A DNA stretch of 8,466 nucleotides from SKVL01 sp964559575 (GCA_964559575.1 CAZLGQ010000023.1:1-8466); one strand, 5' to 3'. Counted from the first letter of the stretch, positions 1 through 6,176 are shown. Notes: generated by a model not told the origin, from the letters alone. Program-made: numbers and translations.

Positions 1-1405
1 ATTTTAAAAGTTCTGAGTCACGTGTAGATTTAATACCGGTTGATGTTTTTTTGTGATTTTTGATAGAAAGACCTAATTCATTAAAAAGAACTTCTCCTAA
101 CTGTTGAGGTGAGTTTATATTAAATTCCCTACCGGCATGTTCCCATATTTTTTTCTCTTGTTCTTTTAGTTCTTTTTTATATTCTTTTTCAATTTCTTTA
201 AGTTTTTTTGTATTGATCTTTATACCTATTTCGGTCATTTTCTCAATAATTGGTATTAAGGGTTTTTCTATTTTTTCAAAAACATATTTAAGATCATCTT
301 CTTCTATCTTTTTCATTGCCTTTAAATAAGCCTCAGAAAGATCTTCACAGTTAAAAAAGTTTAGAACATCATTTTCTTCAGGTTGGGTAACATCAGAATT
401 AATAAGCCATGTAGCTACTTTTAATTCGTTTAATTTTTCTTTACTTATTTCTTTTTTATTTTTTTTAAAATTATTGTTTTCTTTTTTAATAAAATTTAAT
501 TCTTGTACTCTATTAACCAAACTTCTGAAATCTAAAGATAAAAGTAAGGTTTTAACTTTATCTTGGTCAAAATTTTCCTCCCATTTTTGAGAAGGTATAG
601 AAAACTCTACAGGAGCATCAGTTCTAATAGTTGCAAGCATTTTAGAAAAACGAGCTTCTTCAATACCGTTTTTTAAAAGATCTATAACACGATCTTTAAA
701 TCCAGCTTCTTTTAATTTTTCAGGATCTTTTTGAACTATATTAATAATATCTTCGATATAACCAAAAGAAACTATAAGTTCGGTTGCAATTTTTTCACCA
801 ATTCCTTTTATTCCCGGAATATTATCAGAAGGGTCTCCTCTAAGACTTTTAAAATCTGAAAGAAATTCCGGTGAAAAACCAAAACGGTCAAAAACAGCTT
901 TTTCATTATATAAAACCGTATCTTTTATTCCTTTTTTTAAAGTTAAAACTTTTACTTTTTCTCCATCCACTAATTGCATAGTGTCCATATCCCCCGATGC
1001 AATAATAGCTGATATATCTTTTTTATTTTTTATTTTTTCAACTATTGTTCCTATAACATCATCAGCTTCAAAGCCGGGAGCTTCATAGATAGGAATTCCA
1101 AAAGCAGAAAAAACATCTTTAGCTTTTTTAAGTTGCATTATTAGATCTTTATCAGCTTTAGCTCTTCCAGCTTTATACTCGTCATAAGCCTTATGACGAT
1201 AAGTTGGTTCCGGTACATCAAAACAAGCTACTATATAATCCGGTTTTATCTCATTTACAGTTTTTAATATCATATTAACCAAACCGTACAACGCTCCTGT
1301 GGGCTCTCCTTTTGAAGAAGAAAAGTTGGGAAGTGCATGATATGCCCTATGAATAACAGCATGAGCGTCAATTATTACAAGTGTTTTTTTACTTTTTTCA
1401 GACAT
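1..1405 (-). CDS. polA: DNA polymerase I, N-terminal part (runs off the left edge)
   Basis: DNA polymerase I fills gaps and removes RNA primers in replication and repair. I read 468 codons from the ATG at 1405; the frame is open to the edge and the rest of the polymerase domain is outside. Residues 1-300 form the FEN-like 5'-3' nuclease, with acidic metal ligands in IIDAHAVIHRAYHAL (D13), CFD (D63), GFEADDVIG (E113, D115, D116), SGDMD (D139, D141) and GDPSDNIPG (D191, D194), followed by the helix-hairpin-helix GIKGIGEK. Residues 380-468 match the start of the family A polymerase domain (IEKPLIPIIEKMTEIGIKI, then FNINSPQQLGEVLF). Between them lie only about 80 residues instead of the roughly 190-residue 3'-5' exonuclease domain of the E. 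coli enzyme, and I see no DxE exonuclease motif, so it probably cannot proofread. The start lies 8 nt after the tsaE stop, so the two are probably co-transcribed. No Shine-Dalgarno is visible. Confidence 0.95.
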   Translation of the reverse strand, partial: MSEKSKKTLVIIDAHAVIHRAYHALPNFSSSKGEPTGALYGLVNMILKTVNEIKPDYIVACFDVPEPTYRHKAYDEYKAGRAKADKDLIMQLKKAKDVFSAFGIPIYEAPGFEADDVIGTIVEKIKNKKDISAIIASGDMDTMQLVDGEKVKVLTLKKGIKDTVLYNEKAVFDRFGFSPEFLSDFKSLRGDPSDNIPGIKGIGEKIATELIVSFGYIEDIINIVQKDPEKLKEAGFKDRVIDLLKNGIEEARFSKMLATIRTDAPVEFSIPSQKWEENFDQDKVKTLLLSLDFRSLVNRVQELNFIKKENNNFKKNKKEISKEKLNELKVATWLINSDVTQPEENDVLNFFNCEDLSEAYLKAMKKIEEDDLKYVFEKIEKPLIPIIEKMTEIGIKINTKKLKEIEKEYKKELKEQEKKIWEHAGREFNINSPQQLGEVLFNELGLSIKNHKKTSTGIKSTRDSELLK

Positions 1406-1413
1406 ATTTTTAA

Positions 1414-1851
1414 TTAATATTTAAAAAGTCTCTCATTTTCAGAGATAAATTCAAAAGATATCTCTATTACATCAGAAGGAATTATGTGAGATATGTTTTC
1501 AGGCCATTCTAAACATATAATATTTCTTTTATCTTCTATTTTTTTATTTAAATCTAAAAAAGAAAGGTCTTCATTAAAAGAAAGTCTATAAGCATCAATG
1601 TGAAACAGAGAAGAAAAATCTTTATAATTTATTTCATAGTGCCTTTCTATAACAAAAGTTGGGCTTAAAACTCTTTTTTTAACTCCTAAAATTTCAGCAA
1701 AACCTTTAACAAAAGTAGTTTTTCCGCTTCCCAAGTCACCCGATAAAGACAATATAATGGCTTTTTCTTTGTTTTTTTTATTTACCTCTTCATTTAAAAT
1801 AACGAGAGCAAGTTTTTTTGTTTCTTCCTCATTTTTTGTAACTATTTCCAT
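1414..1851 (-). CDS. tsaE: tRNA t6A biosynthesis ATPase TsaE
   Basis: TsaE (YjeE) is the small P-loop ATPase that works with TsaB and TsaD to put threonylcarbamoyl on A37 of ANN-decoding tRNAs. The protein is 145 aa, close to the usual 140-160. The P-loop is GDLGSGKTT (residues 38-46). Other family signatures are SPTF (63-66), HIDAYRL (84-90) and CLEWPENI (113-120), which carries the conserved EWPE-type motif. The C-terminus is the usual weak beta region. It is the first gene of a minus-strand pair with polA (8-nt gap), and tsaB, tsaC and tsaD are not in the window. An extended -10 box lies 6 nt before the ATG, so the mRNA is probably leaderless. Identification rests on the motif set and is firm; the partners are inferred from family knowledge. 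Confidence 0.95.
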   Translation of the reverse strand: MEIVTKNEEETKKLALVILNEEVNKKNKEKAIILSLSGDLGSGKTTFVKGFAEILGVKKRVLSPTFVIERHYEINYKDFSSLFHIDAYRLSFNEDLSFLDLNKKIEDKRNIICLEWPENISHIIPSDVIEISFEFISENERLFKY

Positions 1852-1857
1852 CTTTTT

Positions 1858-1866
1858 ATTGTATCA
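1858..1866 (-). promoter_or_regulatory. Extended -10 promoter of tsaE-polA, predicted leaderless
   Basis: Read on the minus strand, this is TGATACAAT: a TGn extension plus a -10 hexamer with one mismatch to TATAAT. Six bases (AAAAAG) separate it from the tsaE ATG at 1851. A start site 6-8 nt after the -10 would fall on or next to the A of the ATG, leaving essentially no 5' UTR. I see no good -35 at 16-18 nt spacing (TGCCAT at 17), which fits an extended -10 promoter. The mirror promoter of the divergent pilB gene has the same design. Confidence 0.6.
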
Positions 1867-1930
1867 AAATCATAACTTAAATGGCAGTTTTATTAACTTT
1901 ATAATAATCTTTATTAAAAACAAAAAAAAC

Positions 1931-1939
1931 TGATATAAT
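1931..1939 (+). promoter_or_regulatory. Extended -10 promoter of pilB, predicted leaderless
   Basis: The bases are TGATATAAT, a perfect TGnTATAAT extended -10. Seven bases (ATAAAGT) follow before the ATG at 1947, so transcription starting at normal spacing would begin at or one base before the start codon. The hexamer at -35 with 17-nt spacing (TTATTA) is poor, as is common when the TGn element is present. There is no room for a ribosome binding site downstream of the predicted start. Confidence 0.65.
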
Positions 1940-1946
1940 ATAAAGT

Positions 1947-3629
1947 ATGTCTAATTTTGAAAAAGGAAAACAAGATGACAAAATAAATTTTTTAAGAAAA
2001 CGCGAGCAAGAACTTTTAGCTAAACGTCTATCACAAAAAAGTGGTTTTCCTTATGCTGATCTTTCTTTGGTTTTTTTAAAAACCTCTTCTGTTGGTTTAA
2101 TACCTGAAGATGAAGCTAAAGAAGCTCATATGGTGGTTTTTGAAAAAATAAATAAAAACATAAAAGTAGGTATTCTTTCACCTGATTATGAAAAAACAAA
2201 AAAAATAATAGAAAAACTTAAAAATCAAGGTTTTAATGTTGAAATTTATATTGTCTCAGAAAATAGTCTTAATATAGCTTGGAAGGTTTATGAAGATATT
2301 AAAAAAACAGAAAAGAAAAGTAGTGGATCTTTTAATATTTCCAAAGAATCAGTTGCTGATTTTAAAAAAGAATTAAAAAGTATTGAAGATATAAAAGAAA
2401 ACATATCTAAAATAGCTCAAAAAAATAATACCGTTGATACTTCATCTGTTTTAGAAATAATATTAGCAGGTGCTTTAGCTTTAAAATCTTCAGATATACA
2501 TTTTGAACCAACAGAAAACGATCTTAGATTAAGATACAGAATAGATGGTGTTTTAATAGATGTAGCTGTTTTACCTTTAAAAATATATTCCCAGATCCTT
2601 TCCAGAATAAAGTTACTTTCTAAAATAATGCTTAATATTAAAGAAAAAGCTCAAGACGGAAGATTTAGTATAGATGTAGGAGGATCAGATATTGAAGTAA
2701 GAACTTCAATTATTCCGGGGGGAAATGGAGAATCTATAGTTTTACGTCTTTTAGATCCTGAAAATATAGCTATTTCGCTTGAAGAAATGGGAATGAGGAA
2801 GATAATGTATGATATTTTTATAGAAGAAATATTTAAACCAAACGGAATGATACTAACAACAGGTCCAACCGGTTCCGGTAAAACAACCACACTTTACGCA
2901 TCTTTAAAAAAGATATATAACCCTGAAAAAAAGATATTAACAATAGAAAACCCAATAGAATATCACTTGGAAGGTATAGTACAGACACAAACAGATCATA
3001 GTAAAGGTTACACTTTTTCCGAAGGGTTAAGATCTGCTTTAAGACAGGATCCTGATGTTATTATGGTTGGAGAAATAAGAGATGAAGAAACAGCTGAAAT
3101 AGCTGTCAATGCAGCCCTTACCGGACATATAGTATTTTCTACACTTCACACAAACAATGCTGCTGGTACTTTTCCCAGACTTATAGATTTAGGAGTAAAC
3201 GAAAAAACATTAGGATCTGCTGTAAATTTATCCATAGCCCAAAGACTTGTAAGAAGACTCTGTCCTGATTGTAAAAAAGAAAGAAGTATAGAAGAAAAAG
3301 AATCTAAAGTAATAGATCTTATTTTGGAATCAATAAAAAACAAAGAGGTATTAGAGGGTATTCAGAAAGAAAAAATTTGGGATCCTGTAGGATGTGAAAA
3401 ATGTAATCATACAGGATATAAAGGAAGAGTTGGAATATTTGAATGTATTAAAATGGATTCCGCAATAGAGAATATAATTACCAAAAACCCAAGTGAAAGA
3501 GAAATACAAAAAACCGCAGAGGAAAGTCAGGGAATTATAAACATGCAACAGGATGGAATATTAAAGGTTTTAGAAGGAACTACTTCTTTTAAAGAAGTAG
3601 CGGGAATAGTTTCTCTTAAGGTTTTTTAA
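1947..3629 (+). CDS. pilB: Type IV pilus assembly / type II secretion ATPase (PilB/GspE family)
   Basis: This is a hexameric cytoplasmic ATPase that powers pilus extension or pseudopilus assembly from the inner face of the membrane. Its 560 aa are typical of the family. Residues 25-115 look like the N-terminal MshEN/T2SSE_N-type domain, followed by a charged linker (about 117-160). The core starts at SSDIHFEPTENDLRLRYRIDGVL (split over 181-203). Motifs in order are Walker A GPTGSGKTTT (306-315), the Asp box TIENPIEY (332-339), Walker B VIMVGEIRDEET (371-382) and the His box TGHIVFSTLHTNNA (392-405). Two CxxC pairs (C439/C442 and C483/C486) form the zinc site typical of assembly ATPases and usually absent from PilT, which argues against a retraction motor. 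An in-frame TAA at 1941-1943 fixes the ATG start. No pilC, pilM or pilin genes adjoin it in the window, so PilB versus GspE is decided only by what Patescibacteria usually carry. Confidence 0.93.
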   Translation: MSNFEKGKQDDKINFLRKREQELLAKRLSQKSGFPYADLSLVFLKTSSVGLIPEDEAKEAHMVVFEKINKNIKVGILSPDYEKTKKIIEKLKNQGFNVEIYIVSENSLNIAWKVYEDIKKTEKKSSGSFNISKESVADFKKELKSIEDIKENISKIAQKNNTVDTSSVLEIILAGALALKSSDIHFEPTENDLRLRYRIDGVLIDVAVLPLKIYSQILSRIKLLSKIMLNIKEKAQDGRFSIDVGGSDIEVRTSIIPGGNGESIVLRLLDPENIAISLEEMGMRKIMYDIFIEEIFKPNGMILTTGPTGSGKTTTLYASLKKIYNPEKKILTIENPIEYHLEGIVQTQTDHSKGYTFSEGLRSALRQDPDVIMVGEIRDEETAEIAVNAALTGHIVFSTLHTNNAAGTFPRLIDLGVNEKTLGSAVNLSIAQRLVRRLCPDCKKERSIEEKESKVIDLILESIKNKEVLEGIQKEKIWDPVGCEKCNHTGYKGRVGIFECIKMDSAIENIITKNPSEREIQKTAEESQGIINMQQDGILKVLEGTTSFKEVAGIVSLKVF

Positions 3630-3640
3630 ATAAAAAAAAA

Positions 3641-3765
3641 TAAGTTTCAAGTTTCCAAGCAGCAACATCAAACAAAAAGTTAAGTCTAAGGATAGTCTCA
3701 GAAAAAACCAAAACGTCCTCGATTATAACTATATTATAAAATACTGCTCGGAAACTTAAAACTTA
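3641..3765. repeat. 125-bp element with 22-nt imperfect terminal inverted repeats
   Basis: The left arm (3641-3662) and right arm (3744-3765) are reverse complements at 20 of 22 positions. Each arm contains tandem heptamers of the form AAGTTTY, and 81 bp lie between the arms. Both mismatches (3648/3758 and 3657/3749) would be C-A pairs in plus-strand RNA but G.U wobbles in minus-strand RNA, so the minus-strand transcript can pair along all 22 positions. On the minus strand the stem is followed directly by A-free sequence running into nine T (3640-3632). On the plus strand the nearest T-run is about ten bases further on. The element occupies most of the gap between pilB and ruvB. It could be a MITE-like or REP-like dispersed repeat, a minus-strand small RNA with its own terminator, or a decayed terminator of pilB. 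I recognise no named family. Confidence 0.7.
3685..3702 (-). other. Inner hairpin of the inverted-repeat element
   Basis: Inside the element, TCTAAG (3685-3690) and CTCAGA (3697-3702) flank a 6-nt loop. One position mismatches. It is A-C on the plus strand but a G.U wobble on the minus strand, so the minus-strand RNA forms a full 6-bp stem. This is the same strand bias as in the outer arms, which is why I assign the structure to the minus strand. The stem is short and could be chance on its own. Confidence 0.4.
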
Positions 3766-3844
3766 AAAGTTGCGATTTTTTAATTTCTTTGTTTTTATAA
3801 AAGAAAAAATAAAAGTTAAATTACTTTTATTACCGCTAATAATA

Positions 3845-3850
3845 TATAAT
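3845..3850 (+). promoter_or_regulatory. Possible -10 box upstream of ruvB
   Basis: A perfect TATAAT lies 12 nt before the ruvB ATG at 3863, with a second TATTAT at 3853-3858. Starting from the first box, the leader would be only about 5 nt. There is no TGn extension and no good -35. The stretch is so A/T-rich that a chance match is likely, so this is a weak call. It would make ruvB-yebC-ruvC its own transcription unit after the inverted-repeat element. Confidence 0.35.
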
Positions 3851-3862
3851 AATATTATTTTT

Positions 3863-4873
3863 ATGTCAAGTAAAATACCAGATGTAGAAAACTTAAAATC
3901 ATTAGATGCAACACTTAGACCTGAAAACTGGAATGATTATATAGGACAGAAAACAATAAAAGAAAATCTTTCTATTCTTATTCAAGCGGCAAAAGAAAGA
4001 AAACAGTCTCCGGAACACATTCTTTTTTATGGACCTCCGGGATTAGGAAAAACAACTTTAACACATTTAATTGCAAAAGAAACCGGAAATCAAATAAAAA
4101 TAACTTCCGGCCCTGCTATAGAAAAGGTTGGTGATCTTGCTTCTGTTATCACAAACCTTTCCTCTAATGATATCCTTTTTATAGATGAGGTACACAGATT
4201 AAATAAAAGTGTAGAAGAAGTTTTATATCCTGCAATGGAATCAGGTACTTTGGATATAATAATAGGTAAGGGTCCTTCAGCAAGAACAATACAACTGGAA
4301 TTACCCCCTTTTACTTTAATCGCAGCTACAACTAAAATATCTTTACTCTCCTCTCCTTTAAGAAGCAGGTTTTCCGGTGGTGTTTTTAAATTAGAATTTT
4401 ATTCTGAAGATGAAATAGGAGAAATACTTAAAAGATCTTCAAAAATGTTGGATGTGGTTATAGAAAAAGAAAGTATTAAAGAAATAGCTAAAAGAAGCCG
4501 TTTTACACCAAGGTCTGCAAATTATTTATTAAAAAGATGTAGAGATTACGCTCAAGTACATAAAAATAAAACCATAGACAATAATGTTATAAATAATGTC
4601 TTTTCTCTTTTAGGAGTTGATGAAGTAGGTCTCACTAAAGCTGATCTTTTAATATTAGAAACAATAATAGATAATTTTAAAGGGGGTCCTGTCGGTTTAA
4701 ATACCATAGCCGCATCTTTATCTGAAGACCAAAAAACATTAGAAGAATACAATGAACCTTATCTTATTCAAATAGGTTTTCTTGAAAGAACACCAAGGGG
4801 GAGGATGGTTACTGAAAAAGCTTACAAACACTTTAATATTAAACCTCCTTTGAAAGATAGTTCTTTATTTTAA
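3863..4873 (+). CDS. ruvB: Holliday junction branch migration helicase RuvB
   Basis: RuvB is the AAA+ motor that, with RuvA, drives branch migration of Holliday junctions. From the ATG at 3863 the protein is 336 aa, the normal family length. Landmarks are LRPENWNDYIGQ (18-29), Walker A GPPGLGKTT (57-65), Walker B LFIDEVHRL (105-113), LYPAMESGTLDIIIGKGPSA (121-140), sensor 1 AATT (154-157), the arginine-finger region PLRSRF (165-170), sensor 2 TPRSANYLLKR (215-225), and a C-terminal winged helix (about 270-325) with GGPVGL and ERTPRGRMVTEKAY. A TTG start at 3770 would add 31 residues of hydrophobic, unconserved sequence that run into the inverted-repeat flank, and no RuvB needs them, so I reject it. 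yebC follows after 18 nt and ruvC after that; ruvA is absent from the window. Confidence 0.96.
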   Translation: MSSKIPDVENLKSLDATLRPENWNDYIGQKTIKENLSILIQAAKERKQSPEHILFYGPPGLGKTTLTHLIAKETGNQIKITSGPAIEKVGDLASVITNLSSNDILFIDEVHRLNKSVEEVLYPAMESGTLDIIIGKGPSARTIQLELPPFTLIAATTKISLLSSPLRSRFSGGVFKLEFYSEDEIGEILKRSSKMLDVVIEKESIKEIAKRSRFTPRSANYLLKRCRDYAQVHKNKTIDNNVINNVFSLLGVDEVGLTKADLLILETIIDNFKGGPVGLNTIAASLSEDQKTLEEYNEPYLIQIGFLERTPRGRMVTEKAYKHFNIKPPLKDSSLF

Positions 4874-4891
4874 AATTAAATTTAATAAAAT

Positions 4892-5422
4892 ATGTCAGGA
4901 CATAATAAATGGTCTAAAATTAAACACAAAAAGGCAGCTGAAGATGCCCAAAAAAGTAAACAGTTCTCAAAAGTATCAAAACTTATAACCACGGAAGTAA
5001 AAAAAGCTGGTGGAGATAAAGAAAGCCCGGGAGTTCGTAAGGCTATAGAACAAGCAAAGTCTATAAATATGCCAAATGATAATATAGAAAAAGCAATAAA
5101 AAGAGCTCTTGAAAGTAATTCAGAGGATATGATTTCAGTTTTATATGAAGCTTACGGACCAGAAGGTGTTGCTATAATAATAGAGGGTTTAACTGATAAT
5201 AAAAACAGAACTGCAGCAGAAATAAAAAGCACCCTTTCAAAACATAAAATAGAATTAACACAACCCGGTTCGGCTTCATGGGCTTTTAATAAAACAAATA
5301 ACGGTTATGAAACTGTTTCTCCTATTGAAATATCACAAGAATCTAATGAAAAATTAGAAAAAATAATAAATAGTCTAGAAGAACTCGAAGACATTCAAGA
5401 AATATATACTAATGTTAAATAA
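4892..5422 (+). CDS. yebC: Short YebC/PmpR (TACO1-family) protein lacking an internal domain
   Basis: YebC-family proteins were long annotated as transcriptional regulators and are now linked to relieving ribosome stalling, for example at proline runs. The N-terminus is unmistakable: MSGHNKWSKIKHKKAAEDAQ, then the helical domain with NMPNDNIEKAIKRA (59-72). Next come LYEAYGPEGVAIIIEGLTDN (84-103) and KNRTAAEIKSTLSKH (104-118). At 176 aa it is much shorter than the usual 235-250. After the strand SASWAFNK (127-134) it passes almost directly to the C-terminal helix and strand, EKLEKIINSLEELEDIQEIYTN (split over 153-174), which in E. coli lie about 70 residues further on. The missing part is the inserted alpha/beta domain, so the remaining fold may be intact. 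No frameshift is visible. The gene lies 18 nt after ruvB and its last 11 nt overlap ruvC, so it is probably co-transcribed with both. Confidence 0.93.
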   Translation: MSGHNKWSKIKHKKAAEDAQKSKQFSKVSKLITTEVKKAGGDKESPGVRKAIEQAKSINMPNDNIEKAIKRALESNSEDMISVLYEAYGPEGVAIIIEGLTDNKNRTAAEIKSTLSKHKIELTQPGSASWAFNKTNNGYETVSPIEISQESNEKLEKIINSLEELEDIQEIYTNVK

Positions 5423-5906
5423 TATAAGAGTTATAGGTATAGATCCCGGATACGAAAGACTAGGATTGGCAATTATTGAAAAACAATCTAATGGCTTAGA
5501 AACTCTTATTTCTTCTGACTGTATAGAAACATCCCCAAAAACAGCTCATTCCGAAAGACTTTTATATATAAGTAGATCAATTGATAATTTTATTGAAAAA
5601 TATCAACCTAAAATAATAGCCATAGAAACACTTTTTTTTAACACCAACCAAAAAACTGCAATTAAAGTTGCGGAGGCTCGTGGGGTAGTAATATCAAGAT
5701 CTGCATATTACGGTTTGGATCTTTATGAATTCAGCCCATTACAGATCAAACAGGCTATTACAGGATATGGAAGATGTGAAAAAAAACAGTTAATATCAAT
5801 ACTACCTCGTATTATACAAATAAATAAAAAAATAAAACATGATGATGAATTTGATGCTATTGCAATAGGATTAACTTGTACAGCTACTATAAAAAATATT
5901 AGTTAA
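5412..5906 (+). CDS. ruvC: Crossover junction endodeoxyribonuclease RuvC
   Basis: RuvC is a dimeric RNase H-fold nuclease that resolves Holliday junctions by paired nicks. Its 164 aa match the family length (about 155-175). The four catalytic acids can be placed: D11 in VIGIDPGYERLGLA, E72 in IAIETLFFNTNQKTAIKVAEARG, and D145 and D148 in HDDEFDAIAIGL. The segment PLQIKQAITGYGRCEKKQL (109-127) fits the DNA-binding loop and helix of the family. The ATG at 5412 overlaps the end of yebC by 11 nt in another frame, which suggests translational coupling. It sits with ruvB, and the two act in the same pathway. All expected residues are present, so it should be active. Confidence 0.96.
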   Translation: MLNNIRVIGIDPGYERLGLAIIEKQSNGLETLISSDCIETSPKTAHSERLLYISRSIDNFIEKYQPKIIAIETLFFNTNQKTAIKVAEARGVVISRSAYYGLDLYEFSPLQIKQAITGYGRCEKKQLISILPRIIQINKKIKHDDEFDAIAIGLTCTATIKNIS

Positions 5907-5945
5907 AAAGTATTGTATTTTTTTAAATTTCTGTTAAAAAAATAA

Positions 5946-5951
5946 TATAAT
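5946..5951 (+). promoter_or_regulatory. Possible -10 box for the acidic micro-ORF
   Basis: A perfect TATAAT lies 26 nt before the ATG at 5978, in the 71-nt gap after ruvC. There is no TGn extension and no convincing -35, and the surroundings are nearly all A/T, so chance is a serious alternative. I also see no convincing terminator in this gap, so read-through from ruvC is equally possible. Confidence 0.3.
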
Positions 5952-5977
5952 TATTAATAGAAATAATAAAAATTTAT

Positions 5978-6121
5978 ATGAAAAACAGCTTTGAAGATCC
6001 TACTTTTTTTAATGATTTTGAAGAAGAAAATGATAATCTTGATGAAGAAAATGAAAGTTTTTCTTTTTTAAACAACAATGAAGATGATGATATTCCAGAA
6101 ATTCCAGATCTTGATGAATAA
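5978..6121 (+). CDS. Small, extremely acidic hypothetical protein (47 aa)
   Basis: I do not recognise this protein. An ATG opens 47 codons ending in TAA. The product begins MKNSFEDPTFFNDFEEEN and ends NNNEDDDIPEIPDLDE. By count, 19 of 47 residues are Asp or Glu and only one (K2) is basic, for a net charge near -18. Six phenylalanines lie in two clusters (residues 5-14 and 28-30). There is no membrane segment, signal peptide or cysteine, and it is probably disordered when free. Codon choice resembles the neighbours and the stop is TAA as everywhere here. It lies 71 nt after ruvC, and the PBP promoter starts 26 nt after its stop, so the ORF fills a gap that otherwise has no purpose. Acidic short proteins can act as DNA mimics, chaperone clients or polymerase partners, but nothing here selects one of these. 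No Shine-Dalgarno is visible. Confidence 0.6.
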   Translation: MKNSFEDPTFFNDFEEENDNLDEENESFSFLNNNEDDDIPEIPDLDE

Positions 6122-6147
6122 ATTACAAGATTATCAATAATTATTTG

Positions 6148-6176
6148 TTGACTTTTTTGAAATGTGGTTTTATTAT
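6148..6176 (+). promoter_or_regulatory. Sigma70-type promoter of the PBP gene
   Basis: TTGACT (6148-6153, five of six to TTGACA) and TATTAT (6171-6176, five of six to TATAAT) are separated by exactly 17 nt. This is the best -35/-10 pair in the window. Transcription would start near 6183, giving a leader of about 39 nt before the GTG at 6222. A second -10-like TATAAG lies at 6186-6191. The promoter sits 26 nt after the micro-ORF and suggests that the PBP is a separate unit from ruvB-yebC-ruvC. Confidence 0.65.

Noticed and set aside
2651..2890. Antisense open frame of 79 codons within pilB
   Set aside because: It is the complement of the conserved ATPase core including the Walker A region, and its sequence has no protein-like features of its own.
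3146..3548. Two antisense open frames of 65 codons within the 3' part of pilB
   Set aside because: Both lie opposite conserved pilB sequence, lack promoter or start context, and are expected by chance in A/T-rich coding DNA with few stops on the opposite strand.
3770..3862. N-terminal extension of RuvB from a TTG codon at 3770
   Set aside because: It adds 31 hydrophobic residues not found in RuvB, begins just beyond the inverted-repeat arm, and skips the ATG at 3863 that gives the normal family length of 336 aa.
4552..4752. Antisense open frame of 66 codons within ruvB
   Set aside because: It lies opposite the conserved winged-helix region of RuvB and has no recognisable features.
5907..5977. 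Terminator after ruvC
   Set aside because: A T-run is present (near 5918), but no inverted repeat of useful length precedes it.
6111..6121. Reading the end of the micro-ORF as an SSB-type interaction tail
   Set aside because: DDDIP resembles the SSB tail, but the binding determinant is a terminal Phe carboxylate. Here the chain continues to LDE, so the likeness is probably a result of acidic composition.
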